NCBI GenBank assembly: GCA_034521225.1 | Contig: JAXHMR010000002.1 | Span: forward strand, 124,001 to 188,000 | Origin: Woeseia sp034521225 | Lineage (GTDB): Bacteria; Pseudomonadota; Gammaproteobacteria; Steroidobacterales; Woeseiaceae | Direction: 5' to 3' | DNA: 64,000 nt | Shown here: positions 18,360 to 27,732 of the stretch, piece after piece | Numbering within the stretch: position 1 is the first letter of the stretch | Layout of the letters: each line of letters starts with the position of its first letter | The notes under the pieces: generated by a model | The model's input: the letters and a program-made list of their open reading frames with translations, nothing else | What the model was told of the DNA's origin: nothing | Databases searched by the model: none | Translations under genes and position numbers: made by a program

Positions 18360-19364
18360 ATGACACCGGCGCGGAACAGATCATGGATATTCAACGCGCC
18401 GGTCACGCGGCCGTCGTCGTCGGCAACGAGGAGCCCGTTGATCTTGTGCTCTTCCATCAGGTGCACTGCTTCGGCAGCCAGCAGGTTCGCGCTCGTTTTC
18501 TTGCAGTCGCGGTGCATGACTTCAGACATTGTCGTTTTGTGGACATCGACACCCCCGTCCAGCGCCCGTCTCAGGTCTCCGTCCGTAAATACACCGAGGA
18601 TTCGGCGTTCGCTGTCGACAATGGCGGTCATGCCGAGTCCTTTCGCCGACATTTCGACGAGGCCGGCACTGAGACTGACGTCGGGCAGCACCGCGGGAAT
18701 TGCATCGCCTGTATGCATTACGTCCGATACCCGCAACAACAATCGTTTGCCAAGGGTGCCGCTGGGGTGCGACAGCGCAAAATCTTCTGCTGTAAAGCCG
18801 CGGCACTCGAGCAATGCAACTGCAAGTGCATCCCCCATGGCCAGCGTTGCCGTTGTGCTGGCGGTCGGCGCGAGATTCAGCGGACAGGCCTCTTCGGCAA
18901 CACTGACATCGAGGTGCACGTCAGCCGCCTTGGCCAACGTCGACCGGGGCCTGCCTGTCATGGAAATCAGGTGTGCCCCCATGCGCTTGATCAACGGCAG
19001 GATCGTTACGATTTCCTGCGTTTCGCCGGAGTTTGACACGGCCAGCAGCAGATCCTGGCCGGTTAACATGCCGAGGTCGCCATGACTTGCTTCACCCGGG
19101 TGCTGTGTAGAAAGCAGGTGTGCCGGTGCTGGCCAGGGTTGCTGCGATCTTGGTGCCAATATGGCCGGATTTGCCCATTCCGGAAACAACCACCCGGCCG
19201 CGGGTCTCGAGGCACAGCGCGCAGGCGTCGGCGAATGACTGGTCCAGCCGCGCTGCGACGGCTGTGACGGCGCGCGCTTCGATATCCAGCACGCGCCGCG
19301 CCATGGCCAGCAATTCCGCGGGTTCAGGACGCGTGGTCAAGGCGGTCTCCGGAGAATGGTGCAT
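18356..19364 (-). CDS. kdsD: Arabinose-5-phosphate isomerase KdsD (frameshifted)
   Basis: Converts ribulose-5-phosphate to arabinose-5-phosphate, the Kdo precursor. The SIS domain comes first (GRVVVSGMGKSGHIGTKIAAT, then HPGEASHGDLGM and LAVSNSGETQEI), followed by a CBS pair (DVMHTGDAIP, GVFTDGDLRR). One extra base near 19103-19108 separates the two halves; removing it joins TPAFY to HPGEASHG and gives 335 residues, the normal length. Essential for LPS, so a sequencing error is likely. Confidence 0.87.
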
Positions 19365-19402
19365 TATTCACGACGGGTCACATCACGACGGGTCACACAA
19401 GT

Positions 19403-20369
19403 CTAAACGTTTTGCACGGTAGTGTAGGTAATGTATCCGACATAGGCGCTCAGGAGGCAAAGGCCTTCGAAGCGATTGATCCGGCCCTGTCCGTCGTAAT
19501 CGTCAGGTCATCGCGAACAATACCAGCGTAAACGCCACCATGACGAAGATATGCAGGGCGAGTATCGATGGTGCCACGGCTGATGGCTGTATCACCGTGG
19601 CCGTGCCGATCACGGCCAGCATGTTGAACATGTTAGAGCCGACGATATTTCCGATCGCGAGCCCGTACTCACCTTTAATAACGCTCACCAGCGATACAGC
19701 GAGTTCAGGCAGGCTGGTGCCAATTGCGACCAGCGTGATTCCTATCACTACTTCAGATACACCCATTTGCAACGCAATCCCGACTGCGCCGTCGACCAGC
19801 AGGTCGGCGCCCAGCAACAACGCGGCCAGCCCGACAGCCAGCCAGACCAGGGCGGCACGCATGGTTACATTCGACGGAATTTCCGCTTCATAGTCTGACT
19901 TGAGCGGATCGGTATCCGCCGACCGCAGGCCAAGCCGGGTCAGCCAGATCATGACGATGACGAGCGCCGACAACAGCACTACGCCGTCGACGCGGCTCAG
20001 GAATGAATCGAGAAACAACGATACGGCCAGCAGGGTCACGGCAAGCAGTGCCGGCATTTCCCGCCGCAGCGTTGCCGACGACAATTCGATGGGTCGAATC
20101 AGGGCGATAGTGCCCAGCACAAGCCCGATGTTCGCTGTGTTGGAGCCCAGCGCATTGCCAATGGCGAGATCAGGCTCGCCGCGCAATGAGGCGACGATCG
20201 ACACCAGAATCTCCGGCGCCGACGTAGCAAAGGCGACAATAGTGAGACCGATCAATAACGGCGTTACACCGAGATTTCGCGCTGTGGCCGCCGCGCCGTG
20301 CACGAAACGGTCCGCGCCCCAGACCAGGATCAGAAGTCCGCCAATAACTTCAATCAGATTGCCAAGCAT
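19403..20369 (-). CDS. yrbG: Calcium/sodium antiporter YrbG family (frameshifted)
   Basis: Inner-membrane CaCA-family exchanger with two inverted halves of five helices. The alpha repeats GLTIVAFATSAPEILVS plus GNALGSNTANIG, and GITLVAIGTSLPELAVS plus GNIVGSNMFNM, are both intact. An extra C at 19506-19507 ends the frame at MT; removing it adds DDYDGQGRINRF and the last helix LLSAYVGYITYTT, giving 321 residues and a stop at 19403. It sits next to kdsD as in E. coli. Short direct repeats lie just beyond both ends. Confidence 0.85.
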
Positions 20370-20663
20370 AGAGTACCGACTTAGTCACATTCAGGAGTCA
20401 CATTCAGGTCCCGCTGGCGGCGCCACGCGCTCCCAGCGACTGGTGCACACAGATTCGCGAACCGCAAGGTGCCCATACAACTCTGGCACTGCCCGGCAAG
20501 CCATTCGACGTGTGGCCGAGAGTACACACCGGTCAGCCGCCAGGCTCGCCAATTCGCGTCCCGCATCATACACAATTGGCCGTGATGCGCGATTTGTTAC
20601 ACTTCGATTTTCCGCAGGGGCGGCAGCCGGACCCCTTCAAAATGCCAACCAGGACGCGACACC
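20370..20663. other. Divergent intergenic region with a 13-bp tandem duplication
   Basis: The gap between yrbG and ibaG holds two adjacent copies of AGTCACATTCAGG (20383-20395 and 20396-20408), 14 bases before the yrbG start, and a possible promoter for ibaG. I see no gene here; mlaFEDCB, which precede ibaG in many gammaproteobacteria, are absent. Confidence 0.6.
20576..20603 (+). promoter_or_regulatory. Possible sigma-70 promoter of ibaG-murA
   Basis: TTGGCC at 20576 and TACACT at 20598-20603 are 16 bp apart, placing a start about 50 bases before the ibaG ATG. Moderate match only. Confidence 0.4.
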
Positions 20664-20918
20664 ATGGAACCGACCGAAATCGCCCGCCTCATTGAATCGG
20701 GCCTGCCCGACGCCAGTGTGCAGGTCAGAAGTGATGACAACACACATTTCGAGGCGATCGTTGTTGCAGAGGTATTCAGCGGCAAGCGGCCGCTGGCCCG
20801 CCATCAGCTGGTCTACCGGACCCTCGGCAGCCGGGTTGGCAACGAAATTCATGCCCTGTCCATTCGGGCCTATACACCGGACGAGTGGCAGCGCATCGAC
20901 CCTGCCGACGGGAACTGA
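20664..20918 (+). CDS. ibaG: BolA-family protein IbaG
   Basis: An 84-residue BolA-like protein, a partner of monothiol glutaredoxins in Fe-S handling. The BolA helix-turn-helix-like fold is visible in HFEAIVVAEVF, LARHQLVYRTLG and the conserved EIHALSIRAYTP, with the cluster-ligand candidate His. Its place immediately before murA marks it as the IbaG (YrbA) subtype. Confidence 0.9.
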   Translation: MEPTEIARLIESGLPDASVQVRSDDNTHFEAIVVAEVFSGKRPLARHQLVYRTLGSRVGNEIHALSIRAYTPDEWQRIDPADGN

Positions 20919-20924
20919 GAACCC

Positions 20925-22232
20925 TTGGACAAGCTCCTGATCAAGGGCGGCATTCCACTCAACGGCGATGTCACTATATCCGGCGCGAAAAATGCCGCCT
21001 TGCCGATATTGTGCGGCACGCTGCTAACTGCCGAACCGGTCACAGTCAGCAACGTACCCCAGTTGAATGATGTCGCGACCGCGCTGACGCTGCTGCAAAG
21101 CCTGGGCGCGCAGGCAACAATCGATGAGAAACTGAGCGTCGAAATCGACGCCTCGCGAATCGAATCGCGCCGTGCACCCTACGAGCTCGTCAAGACGATG
21201 CGCGCTTCGATACTGGTGCTCGGGCCGCTGCTTGCACGTTTCGGCGAAGCCGAAGTCTCGCTGCCCGGCGGATGTGCAATCGGTGCGCGCCCCGTCAACC
21301 TGCACGTTCAGGGCCTGCGTGCGATGGGCGCGGAGGTCGTAGTTCGAAACGGCTATATCCATGCGCATGCCAAACGGCTCAAAGGTGCCCATATCGTTTT
21401 CGATACAGTGACCGTAACAGGCACGGAAAACCTGATGATGGCCGCGGTTCTCGCCGACGGTGTCACGGTGCTGGAAAATGCCGCGCGCGAGCCCGAGGTC
21501 TCCGACCTTGCGGCCTTCCTGAATGCGATGGGTGCCCGGGTGAGCGGTGCCGGCAGCAGCACCATCACCATTACCGGCGTCGACGCCCTGTTCGGGACGC
21601 AGTACCGGGTGTTGCCGGATCGTATTGAAAGTGGCACTTACCTCGTTGCGGCCGCCATGACCGGCGGGTCCGTTCGCCTGAAGCAGACTGATCCGGAGAT
21701 ACTTGAGACAGTGCTGATCAAGCTGGCAGAGGCGGGAGCTGAAATCGTCACCGGCAAGGACACGATTGAATTGCGGATGCACGGCAAGCGGCCGCGTGCC
21801 GTCGATATCCGGACACTGCCTTATCCGGCTTTTCCGACGGACATGCAGGCGCAGTTTTGCGCCCTCAACGCGATTGCGGACGGCATCGGCATGGTGACGG
21901 AAACGGTGTTCGAAAATCGTTTTCAGCATGTGCTCGAGTTGCAGCGCATGGGCGCCGACATTCGCATCGAGGGCAATACGGCGATTTGCCGTGGTGTGGA
22001 AAAGCTGACGGCGGCGCCCGTGATGGCAACCGACTTGCGTGCTTCAGCAGGCCTCGTGCTCGCGGGACTTGCGGCGGAAGGCGAGACACTCGTCGATCGC
22101 ATTTACCATGTTGATCGCGGCTACGAGCGTATCGAGGAAAAGCTCAGGCAGCTTGGTGCCGATATCCGCCGCGTGCCGGGCACGGCACGCGGCGCGGCCT
22201 CCGCAGTCCGGCAGCCTGCCGGGACCGGGTGA
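20925..22232 (+). CDS. murA: UDP-N-acetylglucosamine 1-carboxyvinyltransferase
   Basis: First committed step of peptidoglycan synthesis: transfers enolpyruvate from PEP to UDP-GlcNAc. Cys117 in GGCAIGARPVNLH is the catalytic, fosfomycin-reactive cysteine. The start region ISGAKNAALPIL binds substrate, and FPTDMQAQ and HVDRGYERIEEK are typical. The only sensible start is a TTG at 20925, 6 bases after the ibaG stop. The tail after RRVPG is slightly longer than usual (435 residues). It is convergent with degS. Confidence 0.95.
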   Translation: MDKLLIKGGIPLNGDVTISGAKNAALPILCGTLLTAEPVTVSNVPQLNDVATALTLLQSLGAQATIDEKLSVEIDASRIESRRAPYELVKTMRASILVLGPLLARFGEAEVSLPGGCAIGARPVNLHVQGLRAMGAEVVVRNGYIHAHAKRLKGAHIVFDTVTVTGTENLMMAAVLADGVTVLENAAREPEVSDLAAFLNAMGARVSGAGSSTITITGVDALFGTQYRVLPDRIESGTYLVAAAMTGGSVRLKQTDPEILETVLIKLAEAGAEIVTGKDTIELRMHGKRPRAVDIRTLPYPAFPTDMQAQFCALNAIADGIGMVTETVFENRFQHVLELQRMGADIRIEGNTAICRGVEKLTAAPVMATDLRASAGLVLAGLAAEGETLVDRIYHVDRGYERIEEKLRQLGADIRRVPGTARGAASAVRQPAGTG

Positions 22233-22246
22233 TGGTTGCCATGGAG

Positions 22247-22439
22247 GGCCCGGATCATTCATGAATATTTTGCTGAAGTGGTTGGCGAAGGCGCACCCCG
22301 GGGAGGGCTTTTCAGGGACGCTGTAAATACGTCCCTGTACGCTCTGTGCCGGACGTCCCTGTCCGGCACAGCCCTGAAAAGCCCTCCCCGGGGCACACCT
22401 CCGCCCCGACCAATGTGCCGTTCATGAATGATCCGGGCC
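22247..22439. repeat. Family A palindromic element, copy A2
   Basis: A 193-bp element between convergent murA and degS. Outer arms 22247-22265 and 22421-22439 are perfect 19-bp inverted repeats containing ATTCATGAA. A second stem pairs CCCCGGGGAGGGCTTTTC with its complement GAAAAGCCCTCCCCGGGG, and the centre forms two hairpins: GGGACG/CGTCCC and TGTGCCGGAC/GTCCGGCACA. The core matches A1 closely, but the outermost arm sequence differs and is still self-complementary. Confidence 0.88.
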
Positions 22440-22442
22440 AGC

Positions 22443-23516
22443 TTATTCGATGGGCCGCTCGGCAACGACGAGGCGGGTTTGAAATCGCTGTCCGTCGCGC
22501 CAGACGACGATATCGATACCGGTGCCCGGTTCGAGGCCGGCGACCAGCAGCAGCGCCTGCTGGCGGCTTCGTATGACCTCACCATTGATCGAGAGGATGA
22601 CATCACCGGGCTGCAGGCCGGCGGCGGCTGCCGGGCCATCGGGAATTACGGTGTCGAGCATGATGCCGATATCGGCATCGAGTCCCAGGGCTTCGGCTTC
22701 TGCGGGCTCTATTTCGTTAGGCTCGAGACCGACCCAACCGCGAATAACCCGGCCATTGGTCTTGATTTCCTCGACCACGCCACGCACCAGGTCCACCGGT
22801 ATCGCAAAGCTGATGCCTTCGGTCCCTGCGTCCTGCGCGAGCACCGCTGTGTTGATGCCAACGAGTTGTCCGAGGCTGTTGACGAGCGCACCGCCGGAAT
22901 TGCCTTCATTGATCGCCGCATCAGTCTGGATGAAGTTTTCGAATGTCAGCAGCTGCAGCAGACCGCGGCCTGTCGCACTGACGATACCTTGTGTAACTGT
23001 CTTGGTCAGGCCGTAGGGATTGCCGATCGCCAGCACGACGTCCCCGATCCGCAGCTGGCTGGAACGCCCGAGTGGAATGGCTGGCAGCACACCAAGATCA
23101 ACTTTCAGTAAAGCGAGATCGGTTTCTGCATCGAAGCCGACAATTTCCGGGTTGGCAATGCGTCCATCCGCCAACTGCACGCGGATTTCCGCAGCTCCGG
23201 CAACGACATGGTAGTTGGTGACCAGGTATCCTTCCGGATCGATGACCACGGCCGAGCCAAGGCTGGTATTGAGCTGCAGCCGCTCGTCGTTTGGCATGTC
23301 GGCGCTGGCCTGCACGAGGCGGCGTGTATAGACGTTGGCGACGGATGGTGCGCTGATATCGACGGCGTCGGCATAGCTGGCCGGTTGCTGCCCGCGCACA
23401 GGGCCGCCACTGCCGGGCATCAGTTCCGGCCGAAACAGAACGACCACGAAGGCAACCGCAAGGCCGACGACGATCGATTGCAGCAGGAAAAGCAAAGCGG
23501 GTTTGAGTGCTGCCAT
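22443..23516 (-). CDS. degS: DegS-type periplasmic serine protease
   Basis: Inner-membrane anchored HtrA protease that starts the sigma-E envelope stress cascade by cutting RseA. It has an N-terminal helix at residues 7-28, a trypsin-like domain with triad H103 (TNYHVV), D133 (ETDLALLKV) and S207 (GNSGGALV), and a single PDZ domain (about 255-350). One PDZ plus an uncleaved anchor favours DegS over DegP/DegQ. Length 357 is normal. It ends 3 bases from repeat A2. Confidence 0.9.
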   Translation of the reverse strand: MAALKPALLFLLQSIVVGLAVAFVVVLFRPELMPGSGGPVRGQQPASYADAVDISAPSVANVYTRRLVQASADMPNDERLQLNTSLGSAVVIDPEGYLVTNYHVVAGAAEIRVQLADGRIANPEIVGFDAETDLALLKVDLGVLPAIPLGRSSQLRIGDVVLAIGNPYGLTKTVTQGIVSATGRGLLQLLTFENFIQTDAAINEGNSGGALVNSLGQLVGINTAVLAQDAGTEGISFAIPVDLVRGVVEEIKTNGRVIRGWVGLEPNEIEPAEAEALGLDADIGIMLDTVIPDGPAAAAGLQPGDVILSINGEVIRSRQQALLLVAGLEPGTGIDIVVWRDGQRFQTRLVVAERPIE

Positions 23517-23918
23517 GTCAGTCGCTCACGACCTGCGGCAACCAGCGTGGCACCAGCCGATCGTGGCACGGCGCAGAGCCATACGCCGGGCGGCCCGCCG
23601 CCGGGCACGAAATTCGTTGCTCAAACCGCATATGCCCGCCGCACTCCAGAAACAGGGTCGCTGAAAACCGGCAGTTGACAGGGCGTTATGCGCCGGGGCA
23701 CCCGGCGCAGCGCGGCTTGCGCGGAACAGGCTGTCCCGGCAAACGCAGTGCACTGTCTAGCCAATTTTAAGTGGCCCCGTGTATAATCCCGCCTTGGTTC
23801 CGCACTTGGCCCCGATTTCGCCGTCATCCTGACCTCAATTCGGGTCTGCTGCAAATCTACCAGTAATCGAACAAAGTAAAAATCCACCGCCCTCCGGGCC
23901 GGTGCAAGGGAGCGCCTG
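23517..23918. other. Divergent intergenic region before petA
   Basis: A 402-bp gap between the divergent degS and petA genes. A TATAAT at 23782-23787 (in GTGTATAATCCCGCC) is a good -10 for the pet operon, with no clear -35; the implied leader is about 125 bases. I see no convincing gene in either strand. Confidence 0.5.
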
Positions 23919-24503
23919 ATGACCGACGACGTTGATCGCAACAGACGTCATTTTCTGACTGTTGCCACCGCCGTAACCGGAGGTGTGGGCATAGCCCTGG
24001 CCTCCATTCCGTTTTTGTCTTCCCTAAAGCCCAGCGCGCGGGCCCAGGCGCTGGGTGCTCCGGTCGAGGTACCGTTGTCGTCGCTCGAACCCGGCGAAAT
24101 GATCCGCGTCACCTGGCGTGGCAAGCTGGTGTTCGTGCTGCGCCGTAGCGACGATATGCTGGCGCGGCTGGACAAGGTCACGGAGTACCTGAGGGACCCT
24201 GATTCCTCGATCGTCGAGCAACAGCCAGAGTATGCGAACAATCAGTACCGTTCTATCAAGCCGGAATACCTGGTGATCGAGGGATCCTGCACGCATCTGG
24301 GCTGTGCGCCACTGGCCGAATTCGAGGTCGGTCCGGCTGATAATTGGTATGGCGGCTTTTTCTGTCCCTGCCACGGCTCCCGGTTCGATCTCGCCGGCCG
24401 CGTTTACAAGAGTGTCCCGGCACCAACAAACCTCCGGGTGCCGCCATACCGTTACATTCGTGATGACGTCATCATGATTGGCGCCGAAACAGGAGCTGCG
24501 TAA
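23919..24503 (+). CDS. petA: Ubiquinol-cytochrome c reductase iron-sulfur subunit
   Basis: Rieske protein of complex III. The cluster ligands are in CTHLGC (C124, H126) and CPCHGS (C149, H152), with C129 and C151 forming the usual disulfide. NRRHFLT followed by a hydrophobic helix is a twin-arginine-type signal anchor. The 194-residue protein is the first gene of petABC; its stop overlaps the petB start. Confidence 0.95.
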   Translation: MTDDVDRNRRHFLTVATAVTGGVGIALASIPFLSSLKPSARAQALGAPVEVPLSSLEPGEMIRVTWRGKLVFVLRRSDDMLARLDKVTEYLRDPDSSIVEQQPEYANNQYRSIKPEYLVIEGSCTHLGCAPLAEFEVGPADNWYGGFFCPCHGSRFDLAGRVYKSVPAPTNLRVPPYRYIRDDVIMIGAETGAA

Positions 24504-25753
24504 TGGCGCGCGTTGAGTCAGAGATCGGAAAACCCAAAAGCGGCTTGTTGAAGTGGATCGACGATCGGTTTCCGCTAACAAAGCTGATGAAGGAACATGC
24601 GACGGAGTATTACGCGTCGAAGAACTTCAATATCTGGTACGTGTTTGGCGTTCTTGCGATGGTCGTGCTGGTCATCCAGCTCGTAACCGGAATTTTCCTC
24701 ACGATGAACTACAAGCCGGATGCGAGTGAGGCGTTTGCATCCGTCGAGTACATCATGCGCGATGTGGAGTGGGGCTGGCTGATGCGCTATATGCATTCAA
24801 CCGGCGCCTCGTTCTTCTTCATCGTCGTTTATCTGCACATGTTCCGCGGCATGCTGTACGGCTCCTACAAGAAGCCGCGCGAGCTGATCTGGATCATCGG
24901 CATGCTGATCTTTTTCGTGCTGATGGCCGAAGCCTTTGCCGGTTACCTGTTGCCGTGGGGCCAGATGTCCTACTGGGGTGCACAGGTCATCATTTCGCTG
25001 TTCGGCGCCATTCCGTTTATCGGTGAGACGCTGGTCGAGTACATACGAGGTGACTACTCGATCTCCGATATCACGCTGAACCGCTTTTTCGCCCTTCACG
25101 TGATCGTATTGCCACTGGCGCTCATCGGGCTCGTCGTCGTGCATATCATGGCATTGCACGAGGTGGGCTCGAACAACCCGGACGGTGTGGAAATCAAGGA
25201 AAACAAGGGCCCGGACGGTGTGCCGATTGACGGCGTAGCGTTCCACCCTTATCACACCAGCAAGGACCTGGTGGCCATCATCGTATTCCTGATGGTGTTC
25301 TCCTTCGTCGTCTTTTTTGCGCCGGACATGGGTGGCTATTTCCTCGAACATGCCAACTTCGAGCCCGCTGACACGATGGCAACGCCCGAGCATATCGCTC
25401 CAGTCTGGTACTTCACCCCTTACTACGCGATTTTGCGGGCCGTTCCCGACAAGTTATGGGGCGCCATCCTGATGGGACTGGCAGTCTTCCTGCCGCTGTT
25501 TCTGCCGTGGCTCGACCGGTCGCGCGTGAGATCGATCCGTTACCGCGGATGGATATACCGCTCGGCACTCGGACTGTTCGTAATCAGCTTTTTTGCACTC
25601 GGGTGGCTGGGACTGCAGCCGGCGGAGGATCTGTATGTACTGATGGCGCGAGTCTTTTCAGTCATCTACTTCGGGTTCTTTCTGTTGATGCCGTACTACA
25701 CGACGATCGACAAGACCCGGCCGGTGCCGGACAGGGTCGTCTATCATGGATAG
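24503..25753 (+). CDS. petB: Ubiquinol-cytochrome c reductase cytochrome b
   Basis: Membrane core of complex III, 416 residues with eight to nine hydrophobic helices. Haem-ligand histidines lie in helices B and D (RYMHSTGASFFFIVVYLHMFRG; RFFALHVIVLPLALIGLVVVHIMALH). The Qo-site motif reads PVWYF where mitochondrial and alphaproteobacterial proteins have PEWY. Quinol oxidation here feeds electrons to cytochrome c1 and pumps protons. It overlaps petC by 8 bases. Confidence 0.94.
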   Translation: MARVESEIGKPKSGLLKWIDDRFPLTKLMKEHATEYYASKNFNIWYVFGVLAMVVLVIQLVTGIFLTMNYKPDASEAFASVEYIMRDVEWGWLMRYMHSTGASFFFIVVYLHMFRGMLYGSYKKPRELIWIIGMLIFFVLMAEAFAGYLLPWGQMSYWGAQVIISLFGAIPFIGETLVEYIRGDYSISDITLNRFFALHVIVLPLALIGLVVVHIMALHEVGSNNPDGVEIKENKGPDGVPIDGVAFHPYHTSKDLVAIIVFLMVFSFVVFFAPDMGGYFLEHANFEPADTMATPEHIAPVWYFTPYYAILRAVPDKLWGAILMGLAVFLPLFLPWLDRSRVRSIRYRGWIYRSALGLFVISFFALGWLGLQPAEDLYVLMARVFSVIYFGFFLLMPYYTTIDKTRPVPDRVVYHG

Positions 25754-26498
25754 GGGGGGCCGCGGTTTGAAACGGGTTTGTGCGTTATTTGCGATTCTGG
25801 GATTAGGCAGTGGGGCGCTTGCAGCAACCAGCGACGTCGACCTGGAGCCGGCCGGCAATGATGTCGGTAACAAGGCATCCTTGCAGCGCGGCGCACGTAA
25901 CTTCATGAATTATTGTGCCGGATGCCATTCGGCCAAGTACGTTCGGTACAACAGTATTGCCCGGGATCTGGAGTTGAGTGAAGACGAGGTGATCGAGAAC
26001 CTCATGTTCAATGCCGAAAAGATCTTTGAAACCATCCAGACCAGCATGCCTGCTGATGATGCGAAGCGCTGGTTCGGCAAGACGCCTCCTGACCTGTCAC
26101 TGATGGCCCGGTCCAAGGGCACGGACTACATCTACAATTTCCTGCAAGGCTTTTATATTGATGAGCAAAGTCCGACGGGTGTCGACAACCTGTATCTGGC
26201 AGGCACCAGCATGCCGCACGTTCTCTGGGAATTGCAGGGATTTCAGGATGCCGTCTTTGAAGAAGGCGGCGACGACGGGGCGTTGCATTTCGATCGCTTT
26301 GAGCAAGTGACCGCGGGATCGATGTCCGCAGAGCAGTATGACGAATTCGTTCGGGATACAGTCAATTTCCTCGAATATATCAGCGAGCCCGTTCGCAGTA
26401 CCCGCCGGGTTTTGGGGGTATGGGTCCTGATGTACCTGATCTTCTTCTTTATTGTGGCATCGATGTTGAAGAAACAGATCTGGAAGGATGTTTCCTGA
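25746..26498 (+). CDS. petC: Ubiquinol-cytochrome c reductase cytochrome c1
   Basis: Haem c subunit of complex III. CAGCH at residues 57-61 binds haem; the Met in AGTSMPHVLWEL is the likely sixth ligand. A signal peptide (residues 9-27, ending ALA) exports it, and a C-terminal helix (VWVLMYLIFFFIVASML) anchors it. The ATG at 25746 overlaps petB; a TTG at 25767 would shorten the signal only. Length 250 is normal. Confidence 0.93.
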   Translation: MDRGGRGLKRVCALFAILGLGSGALAATSDVDLEPAGNDVGNKASLQRGARNFMNYCAGCHSAKYVRYNSIARDLELSEDEVIENLMFNAEKIFETIQTSMPADDAKRWFGKTPPDLSLMARSKGTDYIYNFLQGFYIDEQSPTGVDNLYLAGTSMPHVLWELQGFQDAVFEEGGDDGALHFDRFEQVTAGSMSAEQYDEFVRDTVNFLEYISEPVRSTRRVLGVWVLMYLIFFFIVASMLKKQIWKDVS

Positions 26499-26667
26499 CG
26501 ACAAGACCACTTTGCCCGTTAGGTTTCAGCAACAAATGAACCACGTCAGTGACAGCATATCAGGGGCGAGGCGGCGACCCACTGACGCATCACTGGCCGC
26601 CTGGCTTTATCCGACCAATGTCCGCTGATCCTGTTAGACACTTTTGAAGTTCCGAGGGGACTCTGCT

Positions 26668-27297
26668 ATGGCAGTAATTGCCAATCGACGATCCGTAATG
26701 ACGCTGTTCTCGCAGCCGACGTGCATCCACAGTCACCGAACTCGGCTCGTGCTGGCGGAGAAAAATATCAACATTGATATTGCCAATGTTGACGGTCCCG
26801 AATTGCCCGAGGACCTGATGGACCTGAATCCGTATCACACCGTGCCGACACTGGTGGATCGTGATCTTGTTCTGTACGACTCCCGGGTAATTATCGAATA
26901 CCTCGATGAACGGTTCCCACATCCGCCGCTGATGCCGGTCGATCCGGTAACGCGAGCACAGTTCAGGCTCGCTCTGTTTCGGATCGAGACCGACTGGTAT
27001 CAACTGGCGGAGCAGTTCGAGGCTGACGGCGAACGAAAATTTGGCAGCAAGTCGCGCAAACTGCTGCGCGAAAGCATATTGGCAAGTGTCGACCTGTTCG
27101 CCGCCGAGCGTTTCTTTCTCAGCGAGGATTTCTCATTGGTCGATTGCAGCATTGCGCCGGTCCTCTGGCGCCTGCCCATTTATGGTATTGACCTCGGATC
27201 GAAGGCTGAGCCCATAGAGAAGTACATGAAGCGCGTTTTTGAGCGACCGTCGTTTCAGGAAAGCCTCACCGAACTCGAGCAGGAAATGCGGTTGTAG
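26668..27297 (+). CDS. sspA: Stringent starvation protein A
   Basis: A 209-residue GST-fold protein that binds RNA polymerase and helps stationary-phase and acid survival in enterics. It has the thioredoxin-like start SVMTLFSQPTCIHSHRTRLVLAEK, the NPYHTVPTLVDRDLVLYDSRVI segment and the PHPPLMPVDP motif typical of SspA. The ATG at 26668 follows GAGGGG at 26653; an upstream TTG is unlikely. Gene order petABC-sspA-sspB is the usual one. Confidence 0.93.
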   Translation: MAVIANRRSVMTLFSQPTCIHSHRTRLVLAEKNINIDIANVDGPELPEDLMDLNPYHTVPTLVDRDLVLYDSRVIIEYLDERFPHPPLMPVDPVTRAQFRLALFRIETDWYQLAEQFEADGERKFGSKSRKLLRESILASVDLFAAERFFLSEDFSLVDCSIAPVLWRLPIYGIDLGSKAEPIEKYMKRVFERPSFQESLTELEQEMRL

Positions 27298-27306
27298 TAG
27301 TGGTCC

Positions 27307-27702
27307 ATGCCATCATCCCGATCAAAACGGCCGTACCTGCTTCGTGCCATGCACGAGTGGATGGGCGACAACGGCAATACACCGCATATCGTCGTCGACG
27401 CGGCAATTGACGGAGTCGCTGTACCCGGCGATCACGTCAAGGACGGCAAGATCATACTGAACATCAGTTACTCGGCCGCGCATAACCTGAAGCTGACGAA
27501 CGATGCGGTGAGTTTTCGTGCCAGGTTTTCGGGCGTACCCTTTGACGTGTGGGTGCCCATCGCTTCAGTGCTCGGCATTTACGCCAAGGAGACCGGGCAG
27601 GGCATGATATTTTCTCACGGTGCCGATAACCCTGAACCACCGGATCCGGAAGACCGGGAATCCGCGCGCAGCAGCCGTGGTCATCTGAAGGTGGTCAAGT
27701 AA
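27307..27702 (+). CDS. sspB: ClpXP protease specificity-enhancing factor SspB
   Basis: Adaptor that brings ssrA-tagged proteins to ClpXP. The 131-residue protein has the substrate-binding SspB fold (RPYLLRAMHEWMGDN, TPHIVVDA, ILNISYSAAHNL) and a flexible acidic linker ending in LKVVK, which matches the ClpX-docking tail of the family. It starts 9 bases after sspA and converges on yraN. Confidence 0.94.
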   Translation: MPSSRSKRPYLLRAMHEWMGDNGNTPHIVVDAAIDGVAVPGDHVKDGKIILNISYSAAHNLKLTNDAVSFRARFSGVPFDVWVPIASVLGIYAKETGQGMIFSHGADNPEPPDPEDRESARSSRGHLKVVK

Positions 27703-27732
27703 GGTTGCAGCCAGGTCCCTTCAGATAAATCG

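Noticed and set aside
23507..23770. A small gene between degS and petA
   Set aside because: Frames in both strands lack start signals and family features; the region looks like leader and promoter DNA.
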